Assembly: GCA_002307375.1 (NCBI GenBank)
Contig: NTJI01000001.1
Coordinates: 1 to 64,000, forward strand
Direction of reading: 5' to 3'
DNA length: 64,000 bases
Source of the DNA: Lysobacteraceae bacterium NML93-0399
Lineage (GTDB): Bacteria > Pseudomonadota > Gammaproteobacteria > Xanthomonadales > Xanthomonadaceae
Shown: positions 1 to 8,182 of the stretch, piece after piece
How the letters are laid out: every line of letters starts with the position of its first letter
Position numbering within the stretch: position 1 is the first letter of the stretch
The notes under the pieces: generated by a model
What the model was told of the DNA's origin: nothing
The model's database searches: none
Seen by the model: only the letters and a program-made list of their open reading frames with translations
Position numbers and translations under genes: made by a program

Positions 1-2
1 GC

Positions 3-1211
3 GCCCAGGCCGCCGCCGTCGCGGCGCCATCGCGCGCCGCGGCATCGGCGTCCGCGCCGGCTGCCGAGCGCGAACAGACCGTGCGCGTCGACACCCGCCG
101 GCTCGACGTCATCGTCGACCTGGTCGGCGAACTGGTGCTGGCCCGCAACCGCCTCAAGACCCTGCGTGCGCGCCTGCGCGACGAGGATCTCGATCGCGCC
201 GTGACCACGCTCGACAACGCCACCGCGCGCCTGCAGGGCGCGGTGATGCGCACGCGCATGCAGCCGGTCGGCAAGGTGTTCTCGCGCTTTCCCAAGCTCG
301 CCCGCGACGTCGCCCGCGCCCTGGACAAGGAAGTGGAGCTGGAACTGGTCGGCGCGGAAACCGAGCTCGACCGCAACCTCGTCGAAGCGCTGGCCGATCC
401 GCTGATCCACCTGGTGCGCAACGCCATCGACCACGGCATCGAGATGCCCGCGCTGCGCGAGGCGACCGGCAAGCCGCGCGCCGGGCACGTGCGCCTGATC
501 GCCCAGCAGCAGGGCGACTACGTCGGCATCGAGATTCACGACGACGGCGCCGGCATCGACCCCGAGCGCCTGCGGGCCAAGGCCCGCGACAAGGGCCTGA
601 TCGACGCCGAATCGGCTGCGCGCCTGAGCAGCGACGAATGCCTCAACCTGATCTTCATGGCCGGTTTCTCCACGCGCGACGAGGTCAGCGACATTTCCGG
701 CCGCGGTGTGGGCATGGACGTGGTGCAGTCGCGCATCCGCGAACTGGGCGGACAGATCCAGGTGCATTCCGAACTCGGACGCGGCAGCCGCTTCTCGCTG
801 CGCGTGCCGCTGACCCTGGCCATCCTTCCCACGCTGCTGGTCAATGCCGGTGGCGATGCCTACGCCCTGCCGCTCGCGCGGGTGCAGGAAGTGCTGCACG
901 CGCCGGCGCGCACGGTGAACTTCTTCGACGGCGCCGCCGCGCTCGACCGCCGCTCGCACACGCTCTCGCTGCTGGACCTGCGCCACTGGCTGGGCGTGCC
1001 GGCCCAGGACGCGACCCTGCTGACGATCGTGGTGCTCCAGCGCGGTGACAGCCGCTTCGGCCTGGTGGTCGACGAGGTACGCGGCCGCGAGGAAGTCGTC
1101 ATCAAGCCGCTGCCCAAGTCGATCCGCGGCCTGCCCGGCTACGCCGGCGCGACGCTGATCGGAGACGGCCGCCTGGCGCTGATCCTCGACGTGGACGCGC
1201 TGCGCAGGTGA
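3..1211 (+). CDS. cheA: Chemotaxis histidine kinase CheA, C-terminal part (5' end outside window)
   Basis: The reading frame is open to the left edge through an Ala/Pro-rich linker, so the phosphotransfer (HPt) and CheY-binding domains lie outside the window. What is visible is the dimerisation helices (from about nt 80), the ATP-binding domain with HLVRNAIDHG (about nt 409-440), DDGAGID and GRGVGMDVV (about nt 700-725), and the C-terminal CheW-like regulatory domain ending at the TGA at 1209-1211. CheA autophosphorylates on the HPt histidine under receptor control and passes phosphate to CheY. Because motC, motD, parA and parP follow, this is probably the kinase of the polar-flagellum system. 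A second, complete cheA lies at 5783-7762. The GTG at 81 is not the true start. Confidence 0.93.
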   Translation, partial: AQAAAVAAPSRAAASASAPAAEREQTVRVDTRRLDVIVDLVGELVLARNRLKTLRARLRDEDLDRAVTTLDNATARLQGAVMRTRMQPVGKVFSRFPKLARDVARALDKEVELELVGAETELDRNLVEALADPLIHLVRNAIDHGIEMPALREATGKPRAGHVRLIAQQQGDYVGIEIHDDGAGIDPERLRAKARDKGLIDAESAARLSSDECLNLIFMAGFSTRDEVSDISGRGVGMDVVQSRIRELGGQIQVHSELGRGSRFSLRVPLTLAILPTLLVNAGGDAYALPLARVQEVLHAPARTVNFFDGAAALDRRSHTLSLLDLRHWLGVPAQDATLLTIVVLQRGDSRFGLVVDEVRGREEVVIKPLPKSIRGLPGYAGATLIGDGRLALILDVDALRR

Positions 1212-1220
1212 TTGAGGGCC

Positions 1221-1285
1221 GTGATTGGTGATTCGTGATTGGTGATTCGTAAGAGCCGTGATTCGTGATTGGTGATTGGTGATTC
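1221..1285. repeat. GTGATTS heptad repeat array, forward orientation
   Basis: Eight 7-bp units GTGATTG or GTGATTC occur in two runs of four (1221-1248 and 1258-1285), separated by a short spacer (GTAAGAGCC). The run order is G-C-G-C, then C-G-G-C. A matching set in the opposite orientation lies at 1368-1425, so the two arrays form a large inverted repeat around about 80 bp of unique DNA between cheA and motC. No coding function is apparent. Confidence 0.85.
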
Positions 1286-1367
1286 GTAAAAGCAGCCGCC
1301 GCGGGCTGTAAGCGAGTCGGGTGTCCGGAATGCAGCAATCCTGACGCCCGCGGGATCCCGCTCTTTC

Positions 1368-1425
1368 GAATCACGAATCACCAATCACCAATCACGGCTT
1401 CTACGAATCACGAATCACCAATCAC
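1368..1425. repeat. GTGATTS heptad repeat array, inverted orientation
   Basis: Seven units read as GAATCAC or CAATCAC on the + strand, in runs of four (1368-1395) and three (1405-1425). They are the reverse complement of the array at 1221-1285. The array ends 20 bp before the -35 element of the motC promoter. Confidence 0.85.
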
Positions 1426-1444
1426 GGGCTCTCCCTCCCCCAGC

Positions 1445-1471
1445 TCAAGTCACCCGTCCCTACGCCGATAG
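1445..1471 (+). promoter_or_regulatory. Sigma-28 (FliA) promoter of motC
   Basis: TCAAGTCA (1445-1452), an 11-bp spacer and GCCGATAG (1464-1471) match the enterobacterial FliA consensus TAAAGTTT-N11-GCCGATAA. The expected start of transcription, about 7 nt beyond the -10 element, falls at about 1478, next to the motC ATG at 1479. Confidence 0.82.
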
Positions 1472-1478
1472 CATCCAC

Positions 1479-2219
1479 ATGGACATTTTCAGCCTCGTCG
1501 GACTCACGCTGGCCCTGGTCGCGGTCGTGGGCGGCAGCATCCTCAAGGGCGCAGGCCTGGGCGCGTTGTGGTCGCCGGCTGCGTTCGTGATCGTGATGGT
1601 CGGCACGGTCGCCTCGATCATGCTCCACACGCCCGGCGGCACGATCAAGCGCGCCATGCGCATCGCCGGCTGGGTCATCAAGCCGCCGGTCTCGGACCGT
1701 GCCGCGCTGATCGCCCAGCTCATCGAGTGGAGCAACGTCTCGCGCAAGCAGGGCCTGCTGGGGCTGGAAAGCCACGTCGAAGCGCAGACCGACCCGTTCC
1801 TCAGGAAGGGTCTGCAGATGCTGGTCGACGGCGTCGAGCCCGAAGCGATCCGGCACATGCTCGAGATCGAACTGCAGGGCGAGGAACACAACGACCTGGC
1901 CGCGGCCAAGGTCTTCGAAGGCATGGGCATCTACGCGCCCACGCTCGGCATCGTCGGCGCCGTGCTGGGCCTGATCGCGGTGATGAAGAACCTCGCCGAT
2001 CCGAGCAAGCTCGGTCACGGCATCGCCGCTGCGTTCACCGCCACGATCTACGGCATCGCCTCGGCCAACATGTTCTTCCTGCCGATGGCCGCCAAGCTCA
2101 AGAGCGTGGTGGGCCGCCGCAGCGGCGAGCGCGAGCTCGCCATCGAAGGGCTGATCGCGATCGCGCAGGGCGAAAACCCGCGCAACATCGAGGCACGGCT
2201 TGCCGGCTTCCTGCACTGA
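1479..2219 (+). CDS. motC: Flagellar motor stator protein MotC (MotA family)
   Basis: A 246-residue MotA/TolQ/ExbB-type protein of the proton-channel stator. Two N-terminal membrane segments (about residues 3-24 and 30-50) and two in the C-terminal half (about 147-170 and 180-205) flank the cytoplasmic loop that touches the rotor. The APTLGIVGAVLGLI stretch is the conserved third segment. It is followed 9 nt later by motD, the usual MotA-MotB type pairing. In Pseudomonas such a second stator set (MotCD) works beside MotAB; the assignment to MotC rather than MotA rests on the neighbouring cheA, motD and parA. The ATG at 1479 gives the usual family N-terminus although no ribosome binding site precedes it. 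Confidence 0.93.
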   Translation: MDIFSLVGLTLALVAVVGGSILKGAGLGALWSPAAFVIVMVGTVASIMLHTPGGTIKRAMRIAGWVIKPPVSDRAALIAQLIEWSNVSRKQGLLGLESHVEAQTDPFLRKGLQMLVDGVEPEAIRHMLEIELQGEEHNDLAAAKVFEGMGIYAPTLGIVGAVLGLIAVMKNLADPSKLGHGIAAAFTATIYGIASANMFFLPMAAKLKSVVGRRSGERELAIEGLIAIAQGENPRNIEARLAGFLH

Positions 2220-2228
2220 TCGCGCGCG

Positions 2229-3230
2229 ATGGCCCGGAAGAAACATCACGAGGAACACGCCAACCATGAAGCCTGGGCCATCCCCTACGGCGACCTGGTG
2301 ACGCTGCTGCTCGCGTTTTTCGTGGTGATGTACGCGGTGTCCTCGCTCAACGAGGGCAAGTACCGCGCCGTCGCAGCCTCGCTGGCGAGCGCATTCAACG
2401 CGCCGCCGAGCACGATCGATCCGATCCAGATCGGCGACAACCTCAAGCCCGAGTCGACGATCGGCAAGCCGACCGCCATTCCCCGTGGCGCCCAGAACGG
2501 GCCCGCGTCGACGCCGGTGCTCGATTCGCCGCTCAAGCCGATGCTCGAATCGAAGATGCGTGCCGACCGCATCGGCGACGGCAACATGGACGCGGCGCTG
2601 CTGGCCGCCTCGCGCGAGCAGCTTTCGAGTCTGGCAATGCAGCTCGAGGACGCCCTGGCCGACATGGTCCGCGCACGCCTGATCACGGTGCGCCGCTCGG
2701 ACCTGTGGCTGGAAGTGGAGATCAACAGCGACATCCTGTTCCCCAGCGGCTCGGCGCTGCTCGATGCGAGCGCGCAGGACCTGCTCGGCCGCCTGGCCAT
2801 CGTGCTGCGCGATCTGCCCAATCCGATCCGCATCGAGGGCTACACCGACGACCGGCCGATCGCGACGGCGCAGTTTCCGTCCAACTGGGAACTGTCGGCG
2901 GCGCGCGCGGCGAGCGTGGTGCATCTGCTGATCCGCGAGCGTTTCGCACCCGAGCGGCTGGTGATGGTCGGCTACGGGCAGCACCGCCCCAAGGCCGACA
3001 ACGCCACCGATGCCGGCCGCAACGCCAACCGGCGCGTGGTGCTGATGGTGCTGGCCGCGGCCGACACCGCGGCGCCGTCGCCGGCCACGCCCGTCGCACG
3101 GCCGCAGCCGCAGATCGCACCGCAGACCGAGCCGCCGTTCCCGGCCGCACCTGTTCCCGCGCCCGCTGCCGTCGCGGCCGGCGCGCATGCCCCTTCTCCC
3201 CCATCCCCGCCACCGCAAGGAGACAGCTGA
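2229..3230 (+). CDS. motD: Flagellar motor stator protein MotD (MotB family, OmpA-like peptidoglycan binding)
   Basis: A 333-residue MotB-type protein. The single N-terminal membrane helix carries the proton-accepting aspartate in YGDLVTLLLAFFVVMY (about residues 20-35). A periplasmic linker leads to an OmpA/MotB domain (about 160-275, with EGYTDDRPI and NRRVVL) that anchors the stator to peptidoglycan. A Pro/Ala-rich tail follows, longer than in most MotB proteins. The stop overlaps the next start by one base (TGATG at 3228-3232), so parA is probably translationally coupled. It works with MotC as a torque-generating unit. Confidence 0.92.
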   Translation: MARKKHHEEHANHEAWAIPYGDLVTLLLAFFVVMYAVSSLNEGKYRAVAASLASAFNAPPSTIDPIQIGDNLKPESTIGKPTAIPRGAQNGPASTPVLDSPLKPMLESKMRADRIGDGNMDAALLAASREQLSSLAMQLEDALADMVRARLITVRRSDLWLEVEINSDILFPSGSALLDASAQDLLGRLAIVLRDLPNPIRIEGYTDDRPIATAQFPSNWELSAARAASVVHLLIRERFAPERLVMVGYGQHRPKADNATDAGRNANRRVVLMVLAAADTAAPSPATPVARPQPQIAPQTEPPFPAAPVPAPAAVAAGAHAPSPPSPPPQGDS

Positions 3231-4006
3231 TGCACGTCTGGGCGATCGCCAACCAGAAGGGAGGCGTGGGCAAGACCACGACCTCGCTCGCCCTCGGACG
3301 TGCGCTGGTCGCACGCGGTCGTCGCGTGCTGCTGGTCGACCTCGACCCGCACGCGTCGCTGACCCGCGCGTTCGGCGTGCCGAGCGAACCGCAGCCGGCG
3401 GGCGTGGTCGACCTGTTCGGGTCGCCGCCGCCGACGCTCGAATCGCTGATGCGCCCCTCGCCCACCGATGGTCTGGACTTCGTCTGTGCGCAGACCGCGC
3501 TGGCGACACTGGAACGCCGCAGTGCCACGCAGCCGGGCCTGGGGCTTGCGCTGTCGCAGGCGATCACCCGGCATGCCGGCGGCCACGACGTGGTGCTGCT
3601 CGACTGCCCGCCCACGCTCGGCCTGCTGATGGTCAATGCGCTCGCCGCGGCCGACCGGCTGATCGTGCCGACCCAGTGTGAGCCGCTGGCGCTCTACGGT
3701 CTGGCCGGCATGGTCCGCACCGGCGAGATGGTCGAGCGTTCGCGCCAGCGGCCGCTGCCGGTCTCGGTGCTGCCGACGATGTACGACCGTCGCACCCGCG
3801 TCGGCCGCGACACGCTGGCGCAGCTCCAGGATGAATACGGCACACGCGTATGGAGCGAGGCCATTCCCGTCGACACCCAGCTCAGCAATGCCGACGTACT
3901 GGCGTGCCAGGTCTTCGCCGGCGACATGCCCGGCCGTGCGATGTCGGCCTACACCCGCGCCCTGGACTGGCTGCTGGCCGACGCGCCCGTGGAGCAGGCG
4001 GCATGA
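3230..4006 (+). CDS. parC: ParA-family ATPase of the chemotaxis locus (ParC-like)
   Basis: A 258-residue MinD/ParA ATPase. The deviant Walker A motif KGGVGKTT is at residues 10-17, the second-switch aspartate in LLVDLDPHASLT (about 37-48), and Walker B in VVLLDCPPTLG (about 123-133). ParA homologues inside chemotaxis operons (Vibrio ParC, Pseudomonas equivalents) position receptor arrays at the flagellated pole and partition them at division; they are distinct from chromosomal ParA. The start overlaps motD and the stop overlaps the following CheW-domain gene by 4 bp (ATGA), so the three are one translational unit. No ParB homologue is adjacent, as expected for ParC. Confidence 0.88.
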   Translation: MHVWAIANQKGGVGKTTTSLALGRALVARGRRVLLVDLDPHASLTRAFGVPSEPQPAGVVDLFGSPPPTLESLMRPSPTDGLDFVCAQTALATLERRSATQPGLGLALSQAITRHAGGHDVVLLDCPPTLGLLMVNALAAADRLIVPTQCEPLALYGLAGMVRTGEMVERSRQRPLPVSVLPTMYDRRTRVGRDTLAQLQDEYGTRVWSEAIPVDTQLSNADVLACQVFAGDMPGRAMSAYTRALDWLLADAPVEQAA

Positions 4007-4986
4007 CACCGGCCGGCGTCGTCGACGATTACCTCGGCATGTTGCTGTCGACAGCGCCCGAACCGGTCGCGCCCGCGCGCCCGGCCAATGCCGCGCACAT
4101 GGCTGACGTACCGCCGAGCAACGTTGCCGAGACGGCGTCGCCGGCCGCATTGCGCGTGGACACACCGTCACTCGAACACGCCGGATCGGTTGCAGCCGAA
4201 GATGCCGAGGCGCAAGCCGCACTGACGCGCGACCCCGAAATCGCCGAGGCGCCGCCGGCGCCTGCGGCCGCAGGGGAGACCGTCTCGCCCCTCGATGCGG
4301 CGCCGGCCGCGCCTGCCACGGCAGATCCCGCGCCCGTACCGGCAGCACCAACGATCGCCGCGCCTGCGCCGCCGCCTGCACCTCCGGCGCGCCCCGCCCC
4401 GGCCGCGGCTCCAATGCCGATGCCGGCGCCCGCCGCCAGGCAAGCTGTCGCCGCACCGGCCCTGCCACCGGCGCCGCGCGCCGCCCGTGCGGCGCCGTCG
4501 GCGCCCGGCATCGCACCGCCAACTCCGCAACGCCGCGCCGGCGAACGCATGGCGCGCTGGCTGCGGCTGCGCTGCGGCCCGCAGACCTACGCGCTGGAAC
4601 TGCTGAAGATCCGCGAGGTCGTACTGCCCTCACCGCTGCTGCCATTGCGCGGCGCGGCGCCGTGTCTGGCCGGCGTCATGAACCTGCGTGGCCAGGTGGT
4701 CCCGGTCGTCGACCTCGGCCTGCAGCTGGGCGACGCCGCGGTCGAGGAGACCACGGCCACGCGCGTCATCGTGCTGGAAGACGGCGGCGACGTGCTGGGC
4801 CTGCGCGTGTCGTCGGTGGAGGACGTGGTGCTGATCGGCGATGCACAGATCGAAGGTACGCACACTTCGCGACTGGCGCCGGTGGGCGACCACCGTATCC
4901 GCGGCATCGCACGCCTGGGCGGCACGGTGATGCTGCTGCTCGACTCGGCCCGGCTGATGGCGCTGCCGTTGTTCCAGCCGCGCTGA
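4003..4986 (+). CDS. parP: CheW-domain array-localisation protein (ParP-like)
   Basis: A 327-residue protein with two parts: about 175 residues of low-complexity Ala/Pro-rich sequence, then a CheW domain (about residues 184-320, with ALELLKIREV and GVMNLRGQVVPVVDL). This layout next to a ParA gene matches ParP of Vibrio, which links receptors and CheA to ParC. It is too large to be a plain CheW; the canonical CheW is at 11283-11765. The start overlaps parC by 4 bp. The repeat-rich N-terminus is unlikely to be structured. Confidence 0.85.
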   Translation: MTPAGVVDDYLGMLLSTAPEPVAPARPANAAHMADVPPSNVAETASPAALRVDTPSLEHAGSVAAEDAEAQAALTRDPEIAEAPPAPAAAGETVSPLDAAPAAPATADPAPVPAAPTIAAPAPPPAPPARPAPAAAPMPMPAPAARQAVAAPALPPAPRAARAAPSAPGIAPPTPQRRAGERMARWLRLRCGPQTYALELLKIREVVLPSPLLPLRGAAPCLAGVMNLRGQVVPVVDLGLQLGDAAVEETTATRVIVLEDGGDVLGLRVSSVEDVVLIGDAQIEGTHTSRLAPVGDHRIRGIARLGGTVMLLLDSARLMALPLFQPR

Positions 4987-4996
4987 GCGCCCGCAT

Positions 4997-5023
4997 TAAA
5001 GATCCGAGCGCGGCTGCCGCTAT
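4997..5023 (+). promoter_or_regulatory. Sigma-28 (FliA) promoter of the STAS-cheY-cheA unit
   Basis: TAAAGATC (4997-5004), an 11-bp spacer and GCCGCTAT (5016-5023) resemble the FliA consensus, with one or two mismatches in the -10 element. It lies 33 bp before the STAS gene start at 5057. Confidence 0.7.
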
Positions 5024-5056
5024 CTCGGTCCGGACCCCTTATTCGTCGGAGACCTG

Positions 5057-5386
5057 ATGGACACCGTGCACCTTGGCGATGACCTCGGCATCGAGGCCAG
5101 CACCGCGCTCAAGGAGCGACTTGCGCCGTATCTGTCCCAGGCGCAGGCGCTGGTGCTCGACGGTGCCGACGTGCGCCGCGTCCACACCGCCGGCCTGCAG
5201 GTGTTGTGCGCGTTCGTCGCCAGCCGGCACAGTGCCGGCCTCGGCACCCGGCTGCAGGGCTGCAGCGACGCGCTGCGCGACGCGGCCCGCCTGCTCGGAC
5301 TGGGCCAGGCGCTGGGCCTGACGCCGGACCCGACACCTCTTTCCAACGCTGCACACGCAACAGACACAGTGGAGAACGCCGCATGA
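5057..5386 (+). CDS. STAS-domain protein of the chemotaxis operon
   Basis: A 109-residue single-domain protein of the anti-sigma-factor-antagonist (SpoIIAA/MlaB-like) fold. The central VLDGADVRRVHTAGLQVL segment is the phosphorylation-loop region; the usual D-S-A/S-G becomes H-T-A-G, so a threonine sits where the phosphoserine would be. The stop overlaps the cheY start by 4 bp (ATGA). Single STAS proteins in chemotaxis operons are known, but their targets are mostly undefined. No cognate serine kinase is visible in the window. The acidic/Ala-rich C-terminal tail (about 15 residues) looks unstructured. Confidence 0.78.
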   Translation: MDTVHLGDDLGIEASTALKERLAPYLSQAQALVLDGADVRRVHTAGLQVLCAFVASRHSAGLGTRLQGCSDALRDAARLLGLGQALGLTPDPTPLSNAAHATDTVENAA

Positions 5387-5748
5387 GCGCACGCATTCTT
5401 GTAGTGGACGATTCGGCCTCGATGCGCCAGATGGTCTCTTTCGCCCTGACCTCGGCAGGCTTCCAGGTCGACGAGGCCGAAGACGGCCAGGTCGCACTCG
5501 GCCGCGCGCAGGGCCAGCGCTTCAATGCGGTGGTGACCGACGTCAACATGCCGAACATGGACGGCATTTCGCTGATCCGCGCGCTGCGCGGTCTGCCGGA
5601 CTACAAGTTCACGCCGATGCTGATGCTGACCACCGAGTCGGGCATCGACAAGAAGGCCGAGGGCAAGGCCGCCGGCGCGACCGGCTGGCTGGTCAAGCCG
5701 TTCAATCCCGAACAGCTGATCGCCACCGTCCAGAAAGTCCTGGGCTGA
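5383..5748 (+). CDS. cheY: Chemotaxis response regulator CheY
   Basis: A 121-residue receiver-only protein. It has the acidic pair in VVDDSASMR (residues 7-15), the phospho-acceptor aspartate in VVTDVNMPNMDG (about residue 53), the conserved threonine in MLTTESG and the lysine in LVKPFNPEQL. Phospho-CheY normally binds the flagellar switch. Tight coupling to the STAS gene upstream and to cheA 34 bp downstream makes it the partner of the cheA at 5783; another cheY may exist upstream of the window. Confidence 0.92.
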   Translation: MSARILVVDDSASMRQMVSFALTSAGFQVDEAEDGQVALGRAQGQRFNAVVTDVNMPNMDGISLIRALRGLPDYKFTPMLMLTTESGIDKKAEGKAAGATGWLVKPFNPEQLIATVQKVLG

Positions 5749-5782
5749 GCGCCCGCCCCTCCCGAACCGCAGGTCGACACCC

Positions 5783-7762
5783 ATGAGCATGGACATGCAG
5801 CGTTTCCACGCCACGTTCTTCGAGGAAAGCCGCGAAGGGTTGGAAGCGATGGAAGCGGGCCTGCTGCAGCTCGAGCAGGGCCAGCAGGATCCGGAACTGA
5901 TCAACTCGATCTTCCGCGCGGCGCACTCCATCAAGGGTGGCGCGGCGACGTTCGGGTTCGACGCGGTGGCCGCGCTCACGCACGTGCTCGAAACGCTGCT
6001 CGACGAACTGCGCGCCGGCAAGCGCGCGGTGACCGGTCCGTCGACCGACGCGATGCTGGCCTCGGTCGACGTCCTGCGGGCGTTGCTGGCCGAGGTCGAG
6101 ACCGGCAAGCCGGCCGACCCGCAGGCCTCGCTCTCGGTCCAGGCACGCCTCAACGCCATCCTCTCGGGCACCGAGGCACCGTCGGTGGCCGCAAAGCCCG
6201 AGGCCGCGCCGCAGGCCGAGCCTGCCGGCTGGCGTGTCGGCTTCACGCCGGCGCCCACGCTGTTCATGACAGGCAACGACCCGCTGCGCATCATCCGCGA
6301 GCTCGACCGCCTGGGTCCGCTCGAAGTCGAGGCCCGCGTGGAACGCCTGCCGGGCTTCGAGCAGATGGATCCGCTCGAGGCATACCTGGCCTGGGATCTG
6401 GGCCTGATCGCCAGCGTGCCGCGCAGCGCGGTCGAAGAGGCCTTCGCCTGGGTCGAGGACGACTGCGAACTGCGCATCGAACCGATCGCGCCGGCCACGC
6501 CCGTCGAACTCGAACCGGTTGCCGAAGCCGACATCGCGGTTGTCGATGGCGCCGCGCGTCCGGCCGCCGCGGCGGCTGCCCAGCATGACGCGGCGGAAAG
6601 TTCGATCCGCGTTAGCACCGACAAGATCGACGGCCTGATCAACCTGGTCGGCGAACTGGTCATCACCCAGGCCATGCTCAAGCAGGTCAGCGGACACATG
6701 GACGCTGCGCTCGCCGAGCGTCTGGGCGAAGGCCTGGCCCTGCTCGAGCGCAACACGCGCGACCTGCAGGAAGCCGTGATCGGCGTGCGCATGCTGCCCG
6801 TCGAAGCGGTGTTCCGCCGCTTCCCGCGCCTGGTGCGCGACCTGTCGGCGCGCCTGGGCAAGCAGGTGCGCCTGCGCACGCTGGGCGAAGGCACCGAGCT
6901 GGACAAGGGCCTGATCGAAAAGATCGCCGATCCGCTGGTGCACCTGGTGCGCAACTCGATCGACCACGGCCTCGAACTGCCCGACGCGCGCGTCGGCGCG
7001 GGCAAGGACGCGACCGGCACGATCACCCTGGCCGCATCCCACCAGGGCGGACACATCGTCATCGAGGTCGCCGACGACGGCCGGGGCCTGGACCGCGAAC
7101 GCATCCTCGCCAAGGCGCTCGAACGCGGGCTGGTGGTGCCGGAGAAACCCACCGACGCGCAGGTCTGGGACCTGATCTTCCAGCCCGGCTTCTCGACCGC
7201 CGACGCGGTCACCGATCTGTCGGGCCGCGGTGTCGGCATGGACGTGGTCCGCCGCAACATCCAGGCGCTGGGCGGCGAAGTGCAGCTCGAAAGTGCACTG
7301 GGCCAGGGCACGCGCGTGGTCATCCGCCTGCCGCTGACGCTGGCGATCCTCGACGGCATGACCGTCGCCGTCGGCGAAGAAACCCTGGTGCTGCCGCTGT
7401 CGCACGTGATCGAGGCCCTGCAGCCGCAGGCCGAGGACGTGCGCACGATGGCCGGCGAAGGCCGCGTGCTGCGGGTGCGCGGCGAATATCTGCCGCTGGT
7501 GTCGCTCAACGCCTATTACCGCTACGGCCATGCGCGCAGTGACGAAGCGCTGGTGGTCGTGGTCGAAGGCGATGGCCAGAAGCTGGCGCTGGAAGTCGAC
7601 GAACTGCTCGGCCAGCAGCAGGTCGTGGTCAAGAATCTCGAGAACAACTACCGCCGTGTCGACGGCGTCTCGGGCGCGACCATCCTCGGCGACGGCCGTG
7701 TCGCGCTGATCGTCGATGTCGGCGGCCTGGTGCGCTCGCTGCGCGTGCCCAAGGCCGCCTGA
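5783..7762 (+). CDS. cheA: Chemotaxis histidine kinase CheA (second copy, complete)
   Basis: A 659-residue kinase with all CheA modules. The HPt domain (1-105) has the phosphorylated histidine in AAHSIKGGAATFGF (about residue 48). A P2-like segment follows (about 150-230), then the dimerisation helices from SIRVSTDKIDGLINLVGELV (about 273), the ATPase domain (HLVRNSIDHGLELPDAR, ADDGRGLD, GRGVGMDVV) and the C-terminal CheW-like domain (about 515-655). It is distinct from the partial cheA at the window start, so the locus encodes two kinases. It probably serves the receptors, CheW, CheR, CheD and CheB that follow. Confidence 0.95.
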   Translation: MSMDMQRFHATFFEESREGLEAMEAGLLQLEQGQQDPELINSIFRAAHSIKGGAATFGFDAVAALTHVLETLLDELRAGKRAVTGPSTDAMLASVDVLRALLAEVETGKPADPQASLSVQARLNAILSGTEAPSVAAKPEAAPQAEPAGWRVGFTPAPTLFMTGNDPLRIIRELDRLGPLEVEARVERLPGFEQMDPLEAYLAWDLGLIASVPRSAVEEAFAWVEDDCELRIEPIAPATPVELEPVAEADIAVVDGAARPAAAAAAQHDAAESSIRVSTDKIDGLINLVGELVITQAMLKQVSGHMDAALAERLGEGLALLERNTRDLQEAVIGVRMLPVEAVFRRFPRLVRDLSARLGKQVRLRTLGEGTELDKGLIEKIADPLVHLVRNSIDHGLELPDARVGAGKDATGTITLAASHQGGHIVIEVADDGRGLDRERILAKALERGLVVPEKPTDAQVWDLIFQPGFSTADAVTDLSGRGVGMDVVRRNIQALGGEVQLESALGQGTRVVIRLPLTLAILDGMTVAVGEETLVLPLSHVIEALQPQAEDVRTMAGEGRVLRVRGEYLPLVSLNAYYRYGHARSDEALVVVVEGDGQKLALEVDELLGQQQVVVKNLENNYRRVDGVSGATILGDGRVALIVDVGGLVRSLRVPKAA

Positions 7763-8182
7763 CCAGGGCGCGAAGCCGCGGTGCCCCCGGGGCGACCGGA
7801 TTCGGTCCGCGCGCACGCTTGCGCTGCCCGATGCAGCGTCCACGCGGCAACCCGGCCCGATCCAGCACACGCGGGCGGCGGCCGCATGCTTCGCAGGGGC
7901 AGTCCTACCTCAGCGTGCAGACGATCTGGCGCGTCCCGCGCTGCTTGGCCCGTCACCGCTAGGCGATACCCAGCAGCACTGCACATGACGAGGCACCGCG
8001 GACGTGGCGGCGGGCGCACGCTGCTGGAAGATGGAGTTCACATGCCGGACACATCCGAAAACGCGACGTGAATCACGCCCTTCTTTTCTACTTAATCGCA
8101 TTCAGCGCCGTCCCGAGCAGCCGTTATCGCAGCAACCTCCACGCCCGGCGCATGCCGCCAGGGCCCTTGCTGCAGACACATC
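7763..8182. other. Intergenic region between cheA and the first chemoreceptor
   Basis: 420 bp without a convincing gene. Short frames here lack family features or ribosome binding sites. I see no FliA-type promoter, unlike the other intergenic gaps of this locus, and no clear terminator. An AT-richer stretch around 8085-8103 could hold a sigma-70 type promoter for the receptor, but no good -35/-10 pair stands out. Confidence 0.5.

Noticed and set aside
1221-1425. Possible CRISPR array
   Set aside because: Seven-base units with no unique spacers of CRISPR size and no cas genes.
1422-3509. A 695-codon minus-strand frame across motC/motD
   Set aside because: Overlaps three well-supported genes on the other strand and has no family features.
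4029-4550. Glycine/alanine-rich minus-strand frame inside parP
   Set aside because: Its PE-PGRS-like appearance is a by-product of the Pro/Ala codons of parP.
7716-8071. Short ORFs between cheA and receptor 1
   Set aside because: No ribosome binding sites, no homology-like motifs and Arg/Pro/Ala-rich composition as in random high-GC frames.
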